DNA from: Semisulcospira habei
Lineage: Eukaryota; Mollusca; Gastropoda; Semisulcospiridae
Assembly (NCBI GenBank): GCA_036245525.1
Contig: BTPG01000001.1
Coordinates: 182,387,250 to 182,451,249, forward strand
Length of the DNA: 64,000 bases
Direction of reading: 5' to 3'
The notes beneath the pieces were generated by a model, which worked only from the letters and a program-made list of their open reading frames with translations, ran no database searches and was not told the DNA's origin. Shown here piece after piece: positions 40,567 to 53,100 of this stretch. Both the position numbers and the translations under genes were made by a program. The stretch's first letter is position 1; each line of letters starts with the position of its first letter.

Positions 40567-41165
40567 AGGTCAAGGGTCATGGGGGACCAGAAAAGGGTAA
40601 AAAATAGCTATATTTTGACAAAAACCTTTTTCCTGAAATACTATTTTCTACTTCAAACCCAAACTTTCTATAGAGATACTGAAGATAAGGCCTTTTGATG
40701 CATACTAATTCAGATGACCCCTTGGAAAGGTCAAGTATGTGGTGTGGGTGGGTAGTCTCCTCAGTTATTGACCGAGTGGGCTAGCAAAGGGGTGCAACCT
40801 TTGTCCAGGATTAGGACTTGATGTCGGCAGAATGTTGTTCAGTCTTTCTCACTGGTCCAGTTTTTAAGGAGTTGTGCTAACCCAGCTCTTACCATGCTGG
40901 ACTGGTCCTTGAAAATACTTCTTAGTTTTTGGTCCTTTGGATCCCAAGTGTTTGCCGTGCTTGATGACCCATGGTCAGGTTAGAAAAGAATCCTGGTGGC
41001 TGGGATTCTCTTTGGGTTGTGGCTCACTAGTGCCAACATTCCTCTTTGGCCTTGACTTATACTTAAACAGGAGGCTAGGAGTACCAGCTTAGTCAATCGG
41101 CTCTTGTCACGTTGAGCGCTATGCCACTGTTGACATGCAGGTTGATATACTGAGCACTACACTAT

Positions 41166-41172
41166 GTTGGGC

Positions 41173-41235
<63 letters not shown>

Positions 41236-41353
41236 CGTGCGAGTGTGTATTGTAGAATCCGTTGTTTCTTTGGTCTTATGACCCCCTCCACTCCCACTCT
41301 TTATTTGTAAAGCGCTTAGAGCTTATTTAAGGATAAGCGCTATATAAGTTGCC

Positions 41354-41383
<30 letters not shown>
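41166..41383 (+). mobile_element. Small retroposon with GT repeat and ATT tail
   Basis: Breaks the LINE leader between ACTATG and TATCCTCTGCTGC, which are adjacent in copy 1 (approximately). Contains about 60 bases of GT repeat, then AAGCGCTTAGAGC... and a long ATT run. Resembles the tail of the insertion at 17078-17329. Confidence 0.55.
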
Positions 41384-41384
<1 letters not shown>

Positions 41385-41586
41385 CCTCTGCTGCTTATTT
41401 GGTGCTTTACGCCAGTATTCCCCTGCATTCAACAGTGTGATGGCTCAGACGGTACAATTGGGCTTAACCCCCTGAATATATATTACGGGCAGTCTCCATG
41501 CATCCATCATGCGTCAACTGGAGACCTGCCGACAGATGCACGTTCCCTCATTGGGCTTGGTGGTGTAATCTGTGTAATATTGTAAT

Positions 41587-42425
41587 ATGGAAACAACAAC
41601 AAAACTAAAAATGGGACAAAAGCGGCACTTTGCCACTGACATTGCACTGGATAGTGACTCGGACTGTGGGGAAGCGACACCTCATGCATCGGCCGTCTGG
41701 CCTCGCTTCCTCATTGTCCATAGCAAAGTGCAAGAGAAGCCTGTTTGCAAGCTGCATCCTTTTCTGGTGGGGGAGACCCTCAGGAGCTGTGTTGGCAGGC
41801 CTGATGCTCAAGGTCACAGCACAGCCATCCCCCTGTGCGTGAATTGCCTAGTGGCGCATATGGCTTCGGATAAGAAATGCCCTCTTTGGATATCCGAGTG
41901 CAGGATTCAGCAGGTGCGTGTGGAGAAGGGGCTGTCCTTTGTGGATGCAAAAAACCTGATTGAAGGCACCGGCGCAGCTAAGGCTGCCTCAAACACTAGT
42001 AACAGTGACTAACACCTCATGTGTTCACATTCAGCGCTGCGGTGGCAGGCAAGCACCCCACCAAAGATTTCTCATGCCAAACCTCGTCTTGGTTGAGGAT
42101 GGAGCCTCGGATTCTCTCACCTCTGGAGAGTAACCCTCCTCCAGTGGTGATAAGGGACCAGGGAACGCAGAAGGTGGACACTCCAGGTCCGGTAGCGCTG
42201 ACTTCTGCTGTCCCTAAGGCAGCTTCAGCCCCCACCCAAGCCTGTCAGTCTGCCCACTGCAAATGCCTCTGGCTCTGGTCAGCCAAGGCCGCTAATTCTA
42301 GCGGCAGGAACGCTGCCCAGAACCAGAAGGCAAAGAACTTATGGGCCCGCTGTGCGCACAGACCTAGAAGGGGGACACTGAGGTCCCTCTTCAAAATAAA
42401 TTTGCTGCACTGCAGGAGAAGATGG
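41587..42425 (+). pseudogene. Decayed LINE ORF1 (copy 3)
   Basis: Starts at ATG 41587 with an N-terminus related to copy 1 (SDSDCGEATPHASAVWPRFL). A deletion after GETLRSCVGRPDAQ removes about 150 residues and two zinc knuckles; only the third is left (CVNCLVAHMASDKKC). A stop at 42012 and frame change lead to the Pro-rich tail at 42021-42425. Non-functional. Confidence 0.85.
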
Positions 42426-42461
42426 AGGATGGATGGATGCCCCATTCAAGCCGCGACTACC

Positions 42462-42610
42462 TATTTCAAATGCAAGAGGCATGGATCCTCGTGAGCCCCT
42501 GCAGATGCACGGGCTCATGAGGATAAATACCACATGCCATGTACAAGCCTCAAATGCGAGAAACATAGATCCTCATGAGCTCCTGCAGGTGCATGTGCTC
42601 ATAAGGATGG
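42462..42610. repeat. 85-bp tandem repeat, two diverged copies
   Basis: TCAAATGC...GATCCTC...GAGC...CCTGCAG...GCTCAT words recur about 85 bases apart. The following stretch to 43330 has no gene that I can see. Confidence 0.6.
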
Positions 42611-43363
42611 CTGCCTCGTGCAGTTTACACTCGCATCTGTACTTCTCGCGAGTGTAAGTTATTACGTTTAGTACTGCATGATAAAAGTGTGTATGGTGCC
42701 ATAACTCCATAGCTTCTGTCGATACATAACTGACTTGCCAGGACTTCTGGACTTTTCTTACATCTTTTGCAGACTTGACTGAGTGTCTTAAGTGAACGCT
42801 GCGTTTTTGTAGCGCTTTCACTTAATACATTCCACTGAGCACTTCCATGTGGAAGCTTTATTAAACTATTCTCATCTAAATCGGCATTTATTAAGCTGTA
42901 CTGTAGACATTGCAGGAAATTTGACTGTGGACACTGATGGACTGTTTTATTTACAGTGATTCGTTTTATTGTGGGTGCTCCACGGCGTAAGTTCTGTTTT
43001 CGTTGTCATTGCATGTATTTATCCACAGCAGCACAAACAATACCTAAACAGACGTGGAGTATTGTGACATTGCTCCTTCAGGGTAGCGGACATTGATACT
43101 TCCCGTATACACTTCAGTTGTGGGAGAGCGTTTTTCATGACGCTCAGCTGTTGTAATCTCTGAACGTTTGATCATCACATTTTGTCTTCATACTTTATTG
43201 TTTTCTTTGATTGTTTTGTTTTCTCTTTACATTGACTGTCCATCTTTGATTGACATTTGCTCAACCACCGCTATTGTAGTTGCTATGTCATTTTGAAACA
43301 AAATACAGCTGTTAGCGAAATACTCATGGCTAGAGGCAAACAGAAAAAAAACATAAATTATGA

Positions 43364-44180
43364 GTGAGTCACCTCAGTACTTTTCATCTTTATAATAAGG
43401 TATCTGACCTGTTGGCATTCCTTAACAATCCTACACTGTTTAACATTTTCGGCCTGACCGAGTCGCATCTGAATTTAAATATCAGTGATGATGTGGTGAA
43501 AATTCCTAATTTTAGTATCATGAGAAGATTCCTTCTGTCACTGTCAAACAGACATTGCTGTATACATTTATCACTTAGTCTGTAGGCGTAAAGACTTAGA
43601 AATGGCTGAAGTAGAGTGTGTGTGGATTGAGGTCATAAGCCCGTACTGCTCACCGTCATTTGACGAGTTTCTTTACTGCAATTTGGCATCTGCCTTCGAG
43701 TGGTATGACAATTTTTACTACTAACCTAGACAAAGTATGTAAAGGTCAAAATGACGTCATTCTTCTAGGTGACTTTAATATAGACATGATTAAACCCCAG
43801 CCTGCATGGGAAACTACATCTTCTTTATTTGGCCTAGTACAGCTACCCCCACCAGAATTATCGCCACAAGCTCTACGCTCATTGACCATGTCTATACAAA
43901 CCACAGGCGGTGACCGATGTTAGTGTTTCAGATCTTAGTGTTAGTGACCACTGCCACGCGATTTGTTGCTGGTCTATAAAACTCCCCAAATAAAAGAAAC
44001 ATTGTCATACCACAACAACCTACAGGTCGTTTAAGCATTTTAATCGTAATGAGTTTCTACATGATCTTAGTAACACTCGTTTTGACGAGGTCCTTCTCAC
44101 AGATGATCCAAATATTGCGCTCTCCACTTGGTGCAGTCAAAGACAATACATTATAAGACTAACTGATAAAAGCAAGGTCA
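43364..44180 (+). pseudogene. Endonuclease-end fragment of a CR1/L2-like LINE
   Basis: Pieces in changing frames: FGLTESHLNLNISDDVV (43460-43510), VILLGDFNIDMIKP (43760-43800), and a linker-type region TTYRSFKHFNRNEFLHDLSN (44010-44080). GDFNID is the typical endonuclease motif of these elements. No reverse transcriptase follows; probably the same family as the fragment at 61386-63420. Confidence 0.65.
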
Positions 44181-44189
44181 GTGTAAAGG

Positions 44190-45092
44190 TTCAGTCCCTT
44201 TGCTTACTCGTGCTGTGTTGCTAGGCTTTCTGAAGGGGAACACGGCATATACATGTGCTATGTGCGTGTATTGCACAGGACTGATTCTTTTTCAATTAAA
44301 AAAATATATTATTACTTTTTTTTTATAAGAGCTTTGATTCTAATATATTTTTCTCTGAATTTTGCTATTTAATTTAAAGATTTTTGTGTGTGAAAAGTAG
44401 AAAATTAACAAGATATATCAATAAATTCAGGCGGCACTTTCTTGTTGCTGTAAGAATAGGTTGATGTATAGCATGCACACGTGCACATGCATGCACGCAC
44501 AAGCACACACACAAACCAAAAACTTTTTTTTGTTGTTGTTTTTTTTTTTTTTTTTAAATGATCAGTCACTCTGGTCAGTATTCATACATTTACAGCTGGC
44601 AAGGGTATTACCACCAATCTATCAATAAACAGCCCTGAAAGTCAAAAATTTTGCCCACCAGCCTTTGGCTAGTGACTTCCAAGTTTTACTAGCCAAACTG
44701 AAAATGTTACTAGCCAAAACTGAAAATTTTACTACTGAAAATAGCCCCCCAACTCAACAATATAATGTACCACACAGAGAGTGTTTTCTGCCCAGAGGCA
44801 TTGAAAACAAATATTTGAACAGACTATCATAGCCAAGTTAATGTTTATGACCTGACTTCAGGCTTTTGATAGTATCAAGTGGAGAAATAACTGACAAAGT
44901 CCCCATGTGAACTGTGGTGGGATTTTTTATTTATTTATTTTTTGTAAGTAGAGCTGGGCTTGTGTTTGCACAACAGGTTAAAGGATCTGTAGACTCCCAG
45001 GTATAAATTTTAGAGGGTATACAGACCCCCATCCTAGCATTATAGAGGGTCCGCAGATTTATTTAAGAAAAACTGCATCATCTGTATGTTCC
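44190..45092. other. Gene-free AT-rich DNA
   Basis: T-runs, short CA repeats near 44470, and a short tandem word ACTAGCCAAA(A)CTGAAAA near 44690. No gene or RNA recognised. Confidence 0.5.
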
Positions 45093-45104
45093 TTAAAATA
45101 AATT

Positions 45105-45476
45105 ATCCCCACCCGGGTCTGCCCTGGGGGACTTGGGTGGGGTTAACTACATTTTAGTTCCCAGGGTCACCCTGGTCAGCCCCACAGGGTGGGTTTTCCC
45201 TATATTCTGGAGCATGTTTCTGTCTACTCTTGGTCCATTCACCTGTATTTGTCTTTTTAAAACTCTCCCATCTGTCTGCACTGCCTGTAGCTCTTGATAT
45301 TGAATGTGTCTTAGCTTTATTTAGGCCCCATGGCGTAGGTTTATTTAACGCATTGGACCGGCTGGCGACATACATTCAATATATATATATATTTTTTTTT
45401 TCACAAGCAGTGCAGGCATGTCCTGAGAAAGCCTTGTTGCTGTCGGGATGATAAACAATGTACAATCAATCAATCA
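45105..45476 (+). mobile_element. CAAT-tailed SINE, copy 5
   Basis: 372 bp, more diverged than copies 1-4. 12-bp target duplication TTAAAATAAATT at 45093-45104 and 45477-45488. Confidence 0.85.
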
Positions 45477-45879
45477 TTAAAATAAATTCTCATTACGCTC
45501 TCTCCTCTTAAAATGTGTTGTGACAGTGTGTGCGTGTCCTTTCCATGATACTGATTCTTTAACTGGTGAGCTATCGCGCAAAAGCCTGTCTCCCTCGCTC
45601 TCTCACACACAGAAAAACATATATCTATTTATTTATTTGTATGATCGTTTGATAATGTATTGTAACAGAGAATATAGCGTTTTCTGCTGAACACGGCAGA
45701 TTGACAACCAAAGTGTGACTTGTCTAAACTCTGTGTGTAGTGTGTGTGTGTGTGTGTATAAACTGATGTACTTCAAAGCTTGTTTCAACCCGTTTAACCA
45801 CTCAGAAAGACGTGTTTCTCCAATTTTTGCCTAATAACTGCATGTGTACCAGAAGATGGATCGACCACGATTAAAAAAT

Positions 45880-45893
45880 AACTGACAAACTTA
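45880..45893. other. Target duplication of RTE copy 2, left
   Basis: AACTGACAAACTTA, repeated exactly at 57660-57673, 11.8 kb away, which shows the outer element is one insertion split by later ones. Confidence 0.9.
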
Positions 45894-45898
45894 CTTAC

Positions 45899-47608
45899 TT
45901 ACTTACGCCTGTCACCCCTACCCGGGTATAGGCCGTCGACGAGAGACCTCCAGCAACTCCTGTCCTGTGCTTCTCCTTCGATTCTACTCCAGGTGGTTCC
46001 CAGTCTCTTGATGTCTGCTTGGAGGTCTCGACGCCAGGAGTTTCTCGGCCTACCTCTTTTCCTCTTTCCCTGGGGGTTCCATGACAATGCCTGCCTAGTG
46101 ATACTGGAAGCTGGCTTTCTCAGACTGTGACCGATCCATCCCCATCTTCTTCGCCCAATTTCATTCTCTGCTGTTATCTGCTCTGTTCTCTCCCAGAGTC
46201 TGACGTTGCTGATCTTCTCTGGCCAGTGGATTTTCAAAATTCTTCTAAGGCAACTGTTCATGAAGGTCTGTACTCTGTTGACTGTGGTTTTTGTCAGTCT
46301 CCATGTCTCTGCTCCATATAGGAGAACTGCTTTTACATTGGAGTTGAAAATCCGGACTTTGGTGTGTTGTGACAGCTCTCTGGAACTCCACACTATTTTC
46401 AACTGGAGAAAGGCTGCTCTGGCTTTACCGATTCGTGCTCTGACATCTGCATCAGTGCCGCCTTTTTTGTCTATGATGCTCCCGAGATAGGTGAAGGACT
46501 CCACCTCCTCCAACGGGGTGCCAGCAAGCAAGACTGGTTCTTCCCTGGTTGCGTTCAGCCTCATTGTCTTTGTTTTCTGTTTGTGAATGGTGAGGCCCAC
46601 TTGGGACGAGATGTCAGCAAGCCTCGTGGTCTTGTCCTGCATTTGTTGATGAGTGTGGGACAGTAATGCCAAGTCGTCTGCAAAATCGAGGTCGTCAAGC
46701 TGTGTCCACAGTGTCCACTGTATTCCACTTCGTCTGTGCTCTGTGGTCATCTTCATGACCCAGTCTATGGCCAGTAGGAAGAGGAACGGAGACAGCAGAC
46801 ACCCCTGCCTGACACCAGTTCTGACCTGGAGCTCTCTGGTGAACTGCCCTTCGTGGATCACGCGACATGTCATGCCATCATAGCTGCTCTTGATCAGGCG
46901 GACGAGCTTTGTGGGTACACCGTAGTGTCGTAGGAGTTTCCACAGAGTCTCTCGGTCCACGCTGTCAAATGCTTTCTCATAATCCACAAAGTTGACGTAC
47001 AGCGGGGAGCTCCACTCCAGAGACTGTTCCACGATGATGCGGAGAGTGGCGATCTGGTCTGTACATGATCGGTTCTTCCTGAATCCTGCTTGCTGGTCTC
47101 TCAGCTGGGGGTCAACGGAGCTCTTCATTCTCTCTAGGATGATCCTGTTGAAGACCTTTCCTGGTACTGACAGCAAGGTGATTCCTCTGTAGTTGGAACA
47201 CTTGCTGAGGTCGCCTTTCTTGGGAAGCTTGATTAGGTACCCCTCCTTCCAGTCAGCCGGCATCACCTCCTCTTCCCAGATCTTTCCAAACAGTGGGTAC
47301 AGCATCTCAACTGTTGTCTCTAGGTCTGCTTTCAGAGACTCCGCTGGGATGCCATCTGGCCCTGCTGCTTTGCCATTCTTCAAAAATGCCACTGCTTTTC
47401 TGATCTCTTCCCGGCTGGGTCTGTCACAGCTGATGGGTAGGTCGGTCTCTGCCGGCTGGATGTCGGGGGGGTCGGGTGGGCTAGGTCTGTTCAGTAACTT
47501 TCAAAATACTCGGCCCATCTGTCGAGTTGGTCTGCTCTGTCTGCAATAGGCTTGCCTTCTTTGTCTTTTACTGGTCTTTCTGTATGGCCATACTTACCCG
47601 ACAATCTT
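45899..47608 (-). pseudogene. RTE reverse transcriptase half (copy 2)
   Basis: The long frame 45899-47392 covers the complete reverse transcriptase: LPKKGDLSKCSNYRGITLL, VDYEKAFDSVDRETLW, GVRQGCLLSPFLFLL, the catalytic LDFADDLALL and the C-terminal KRKRGRPRNSWRR. A one-base loss near 47500 cuts it off from the linker region further 5' (to 47608), where the nested LINE begins. Better preserved than copy 1 in this domain. Confidence 0.92.
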
Positions 47609-48267
47609 CTGGTAATGTCGTAGCCTACCCGGCACCGGCCTCCACGTGGCGTGGGTGGGTAGTCCACTCGGTCCCTGACTGAGTGGGCTAGCAGACATGT
47701 GCCATCTTTGTCCAGGATTAGGACTTGATGTCAGCAGATATGTTGTTCAGTCTTTTTCACTGGTCCGGTTTTTAAGGAGCTGTGCTTACCCAGGTCTTAC
47801 CATGTTGGATTGGTCCTTAAAAATACGCGTGAGCTTTTGGTCCTTTGGATCCCAAGTGTTTGCCGTGCTTGGAGACCTGTGTCGGGGGAGAAGAGGATCC
47901 TGGTGGCTGAAACACTCCACTTTGGCCTTGACTTCTGCCTAAACGGGAGGCTAGTCGTACCGGCCTAGTCAATCGGCTCTTGTCACGTCGAGCCCTATCC
48001 CCCTGTTGACATGCGGGTTGTTATACGGAGCACCATGCTATAGCCTCTGATGCTGATTGGGTGCTTTACGCCAGTATTCCCCTGTATTCAACAGTGTGAT
48101 AGAAGGCGGTGGCTCAAACGGTTCAATCGGGCTTACCCCCTTGAGTATATCTTTCGGGCAGTCTCCATTGTGCGTCGGCTGGAGACCCGCCGACAATTGC
48201 ACTTTCCCTTGTTGGGCTCGGTGGCGGGCGGGGACCCCCGGGGGATGAATATCTATCATACTATAAT

Positions 48268-50112
48268 ATGGAAAATATCAAAAAACCAAAACTGGCACCA
48301 AAGCGGCACATAGCCACTGACATTGACCTTGAAAATGATAGCGACTCTGATTGTGGGGAAGCGACGCCTCAGGTTTCGGCCGTCTGGCCTCGCTTTCTCA
48401 TTATCCACAGCAAAGTTAAAGAGAAGCCTGTTTCCAAGCTGCACCCTTTCCTGGTGGGGGAGACCCTCAGGAGCCGTGTTGGCAGGCCTGAGGCCCAGCG
48501 CCTCAGGTCTGGTGACTTGTTGGTAGAGTGCCGTACCCGGGCACACTCCAATGGGCTACTGAGGCTCTCCTCCATCGGAGACACTCCAGTGGAGGTCACT
48601 CCCCACAAAACAATGAATTCCTCTAGAGGAGTGATTAAAGATCAAGCATTGGCCGAACTGTCTGAAGATGAACTTGTACGGAACCTTAAGTCACAGGGGG
48701 TGACCTACGTCAGGCGCTTCATTTCCAAACGAGGTGGTAGGGAGATCCGTCTCCCTACCATCATCCTGACGTTTGGCACCCCCACAGCTCCTACTACCAT
48801 CTGGGGAGGTTACTACTCCCTAAAAGTGAAAAAGTACATCCCTCTCCCCCTTCGGTGCTTTAAGTGCCAAAAGTATGGCCATGGGCAGAAGACATGCCGC
48901 CAGGCAGAGGCCCTATGCGCCCGTTGCACTAAGCCCGGACACTCTGCTGAGTCCTGCACAGCCATCCCCCTGTGTGTGAATTGCCAGGGGGCGCATATGG
49001 CTTCGGACAAGAAGTGCCCTCGTTGGATCTCCGAGTGCAGGATTCAGCAGGTGCGTGTGGAGAAGGGGCTGTCCTTTGCGGACGCAAAAAAACTGGTTGA
49101 CGGTCCTGGTGCAGCTGAGGCGGCGCCAAACTCAAATAACAACTTTGTGTATACTTTCAGTGCTGCGGTGGCAGGCAAGCGCCCCACCAAAGACTTCTCT
49201 TGTCAAACCCCAACTTCCCCACCCGGGTCTGCACTGGGGGACTTGGGTGGGGTTAGGTATTTTTTAGTTCCCAGGGTCACCCTGGTCAGCCCCACAGGGT
49301 GGGTTTTTCTCTCTATTCTGGGGCATGCGTTTCTGTCTACCCTTAGTCCATTCACCTGTATTTGCCTTTTTAAAACTCTCCCTACTGTCTGCACTGCCTG
49401 TAGCTCTTGATATTGGATGTGTGTTGCTAAATGGTCTTAGCTTTATTTAGGCCCCATGTTGTAGGTTTATTTAATGTATTTGACTGGCTGGCGACATACA
49501 TTCAATTTTCTGTTTAGTTTTTTTCACAAGCAGTGCAGGCACGTCCTGAGAAAGCCTTGTTGCTGTCCGGACGTTAAGCAATGTACAATCAATCAATCAA
49601 TCAATCAAACCCCAACTTCTTGGTTGGGGGCGGAGCCTCGGATCCTCTCACCCCTGGAGAGTAATCCTCCTCCGGTGGTGACGAGGAGCCAGGGAACGCA
49701 GAGGGCGGACGCTACCGGTCCGGTGGCACCGCCTTCTGCTGCCCCTAAGCCTCAGCCCCCACCCAAACCTGCTAGTTTGTCAACACAAAAGGTTTCTGGC
49801 TCTGGTCAGCCTTCTAAGGCCGCTAACTCTAGCGGCAGGAATGCTGCCCAGGACCAGAAGTCAAAGAAATCTATGGGACCGCCGTGCGCACGGGCCCAGA
49901 AGGGGAACATTGATGTCCCCCTTCAAAACAAATATGCTGCGTTGGAGGAGCAGATGGAGGGAGTGGAAGTTGTCGATGCTGCGGCAGCTCCACCCCCTTC
50001 ATCTCCTAGGAACCAGAGGAGGCCCGGGAGCCGGCCCCCCTCTGTTTCTCCGACTCCTTCCAAGGCAAAGGACAAAGGGGGGAAAAACTCCGCACCCCCA
50101 GATAAGACATAA
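48268..50112 (+). pseudogene. LINE ORF1 copy 2, split by a SINE
   Basis: Starts at ATG 48268, with the same N-terminal region and three zinc knuckles (CFKCQKYGHGQKTC, CARCTKPGHSAESC, CVNCQGAHMASDKKC) as copy 1. The SINE enters after the PKDFSCQTPTS-type region; coding matter resumes at 49620 and ends at TAA 50110-50112, two bases before the ORF2 ATG. That stop shows the original ORF1/ORF2 junction. Confidence 0.9.
49218..49604 (+). mobile_element. CAAT-tailed SINE, copy 6
   Basis: 387 bp with the longest CAAT tail of the set. 15-bp target duplication TCAAACCCCAACTTC at 49203-49217 and 49605-49619. Confidence 0.9.
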
Positions 50113-50114
50113 TC

Positions 50115-53100
50115 ATGGACTCTCTGCTTCAGTGGAATTGTCATGGTTTTCAAGCTAACTTTGAGGAATTACGTCTTTTAGTCAAGTGCTATAACCCCTC
50201 AGTAATATCTCTTCAGGAGACTTACCTGAAGACTTCTGACCCTGTGTCCTTTAATGGTTTTAACGCTATACATAAAGGCTCTGATTCGGAGAGGCGCTCG
50301 GGTGGAGTGGCTCTTCTCATTAGTAGCCAAATTTTATGTAGCCCCGTTAGCAGTCTTCAGGCTGTCGCAGCTCGGGTTACCTTGAAGAAGACCATAACTA
50401 TATGCAGTATTTACCTGCCACCATCCCTGCGGGTCTGTAGTAATGATTTTTTTAATTTAGTTGATCAACTGCCCCCTCCCTTTATTCTCATGGGGGATTT
50501 TAACGGTCACGCTCACCTTTGGGGTAGTGACCACTATGATGGCAGAGGTCAGATGTTAGAAGATGTTTTTTCTCAACTTAATCTATGTGTCTTTAACGAT
50601 GGTTCACCTACATACTCTAACCCAGGTTCAGGATCTAGTTCTGTTCTAGACCTCACTGTGTGTGATCCTTCTCTCATGCTGGACTTTGACTGGAAGGTTC
50701 ACGATGACCTGTGTGGTAGTGACCACTTCCCAGTAGTCCTGTCATCGGTCAGCTGTGGGGAGGATCCGCCGGTGGGGCGCTGGAATCTTAAGAAAGCTAA
50801 CTGGCCTCTGTTCGCCTCCCTCTGTCAGTCTCGTCTTACAGAGGAGGTGGTCATGTCATCTGAAGAACCTATTTCTTCTTTTACTACTATTTTGTTGGAC
50901 GTAGTGGGTGAAACCATCCCTAAAACTTCCGCATCAGTCCCTCGAAAGCCGAGAGTACCATGGTTCAACGAAGAGTGCCGCAAGGCCCAAATAGCGCGCA
51001 AATCTGCTCAGCGACGTGCTTTCCGTAATCCGTCGCAAGTAAATATTTTAACCTTTAAAAGACAGAGGGCGAAAGCCCGTTACATTTTTAAACGTGAACG
51101 CCGTGCTTCCTAGAGACGCTTCGTCTCATCTTTAACTTCTCGGACTCCGTCCCAAAAAGTATGGAAGGCTGTTCGGAGAATTAGGGGCAGAGGTGGCTCG
51201 GCTTCTGTTGGCCATCTTAGAGATGGTGTCAGTTTGGTTACAGATAAAAAAGCTGTGGCCAATTTGCTTGCCTCCACCATTGCCCATAATTCTTCAACGG
51301 AGCATTATTCACCTTTCTTCCAGAGAGAGAAGGAGAAACGAGAGTCTCGTATTTGTGATTTTGAGTCCGATAACTCAGAAGACTATAATGTCCCATTTAC
51401 ATTATCAGAATTGCAGCAAGCTTTGCAGAAATGTAATGACTCTGCTGCTGGCCTAGATACCGTCCACTATCAATTCCTAACGCATCTGCCTGAGAGGTCA
51501 CTCCTTGTACTTCTCAAGGCCTTTAACTAGCAATGCCCACTCAAAATTAAGACACTATCTAGTACTGTAGGAAATATATCCATTTAAAAGAGTTCTTATT
51601 TCTGAGTATATAGCAATTTGAATTTTCAGAATCGGATGTAAACTTTCAGAGATATGGCTGATCTAGTGCGGCGATTTTCAACCTGGGTGGGCTGGATAGG
51701 GCTCTTCATTACATGACTAAATTAAGGGAAAACAAATGGGCAGCAATTGTCTGCATAAATTTCAGTGTTTAAGAGGTAGAAGCCACAAAACTTGACCGAC
51801 ATAGGTGAAATTTTACACACTTACTGAATTTGACATGCCGAATTCAACTGCGCTGACGGCAATGTGGTAACATGATTGTATGGTTGGTAATTTGCATAAA
51901 TTTGCATAATTTTAGGAGTATTTTACAAATAGTCATGTCTCTGTGCTGATATAAACCCCAAATGCTTAACATTTGAGTTTGAAATTGCATGTTGAAGTGC
52001 AAACATAAGAAAACCACAATAAACATAAGACACATAATCATCTATAACTAATTAGCATAATTAATTAAATCTTAATGAAAATGAAAGCCAACAGTTCAAT
52101 ATTCATCAAAACTTGTTATTCTGTCTAAAAACAAAACAAAGAGTAAAGAGAATAACACAAGTTGTTCTTTTTAAAAAGTATTTCAACACCAACCCAGGCT
52201 TAAGTACACACTAATTAAGACTAATTAGCATAACAAGACTATGTTAGTAGCGGCAGGATTTTGAAGTAATAGTTTCTAATACTAATACATTATTTTAGAG
52301 ATACTGCTGCTAGAGGTACAAGTATGGCTAAGTTGACATTCTTATTATCTAGGTGAGTTATCATTACATGGTAATCATCCAATTAAAGTTTAGTAATTAG
52401 CACTAATGAGCTCATATCGTTAACAGATAAGTGAAAATAGCCAATAGAAAGCAATAAAATTTGAATTTGGAAGAAAAGCAAAAATGTTGTGATCAATGGA
52501 TCAAGGGTCTTCTTCATTTGCACAGTACAAAACCAATGATCTACACACTAAGAACTAATTGGAACAACACACTGTTTAATTTTACATGTCTGCGCCAACA
52601 TATTTCTGCACTTGAATCATGAAATTCAAGTCCAACACATTTGCACAGTGAAGCAGACGACGGCGCACTATGCTAACTACCCTCTACTCTCAGATAGACT
52701 TGTCCCATTTATGTGAAGTACGTTGCGTTAGTAGGCAAGCGAAGGGGGCACGCGCATGGAATGGACTGGCCCATACTAGAGCCATGGACATCTCTATCAA
52801 AATTAAGTGAATACAATTAAATTCATTATGTTTCCATCAAACACAAGGAATATGCCCTCAACGGATATAATTCTGGATTCGTTTGCACTAATTAAAATAA
52901 AATATAATGTTGATAAAATGCACCACGTTAGCGATAAACCTAGGATTTTCAGACCGCGATACCCTAAAACCCACGCCACGCAGGCAAATTTACAACGACG
53001 CTCTACGTTTTTCACTCACTACGCTCACAAATCTGAAGTAATAGTTACAAAACACACATCATTTTTTAGGAAAATGAACATAGAATACGAAGATATATGT

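Larger units (their letters stand above)
40738..42425 (+). mobile_element. I-type LINE copy 3, degraded and truncated
   Basis: Matches the 5' leader and ORF1 of copy 1 from about 40738 to 42425, then stops before ORF2. Substitutions and deletions are much more frequent than in copies 1 and 2, so it is the oldest of the three. A small retroposon interrupts its leader. Confidence 0.8.

Noticed and set aside
9498..49394. Reverse-strand frame starting MQTVGRVLKRQ in several SINE copies
   Set aside because: Present in copies at 9.5, 10.9, 18.4, 34.5 and 49.3 kb because the SINE sequence is shared. It opens variably into the flanks and runs antisense to the SINE.
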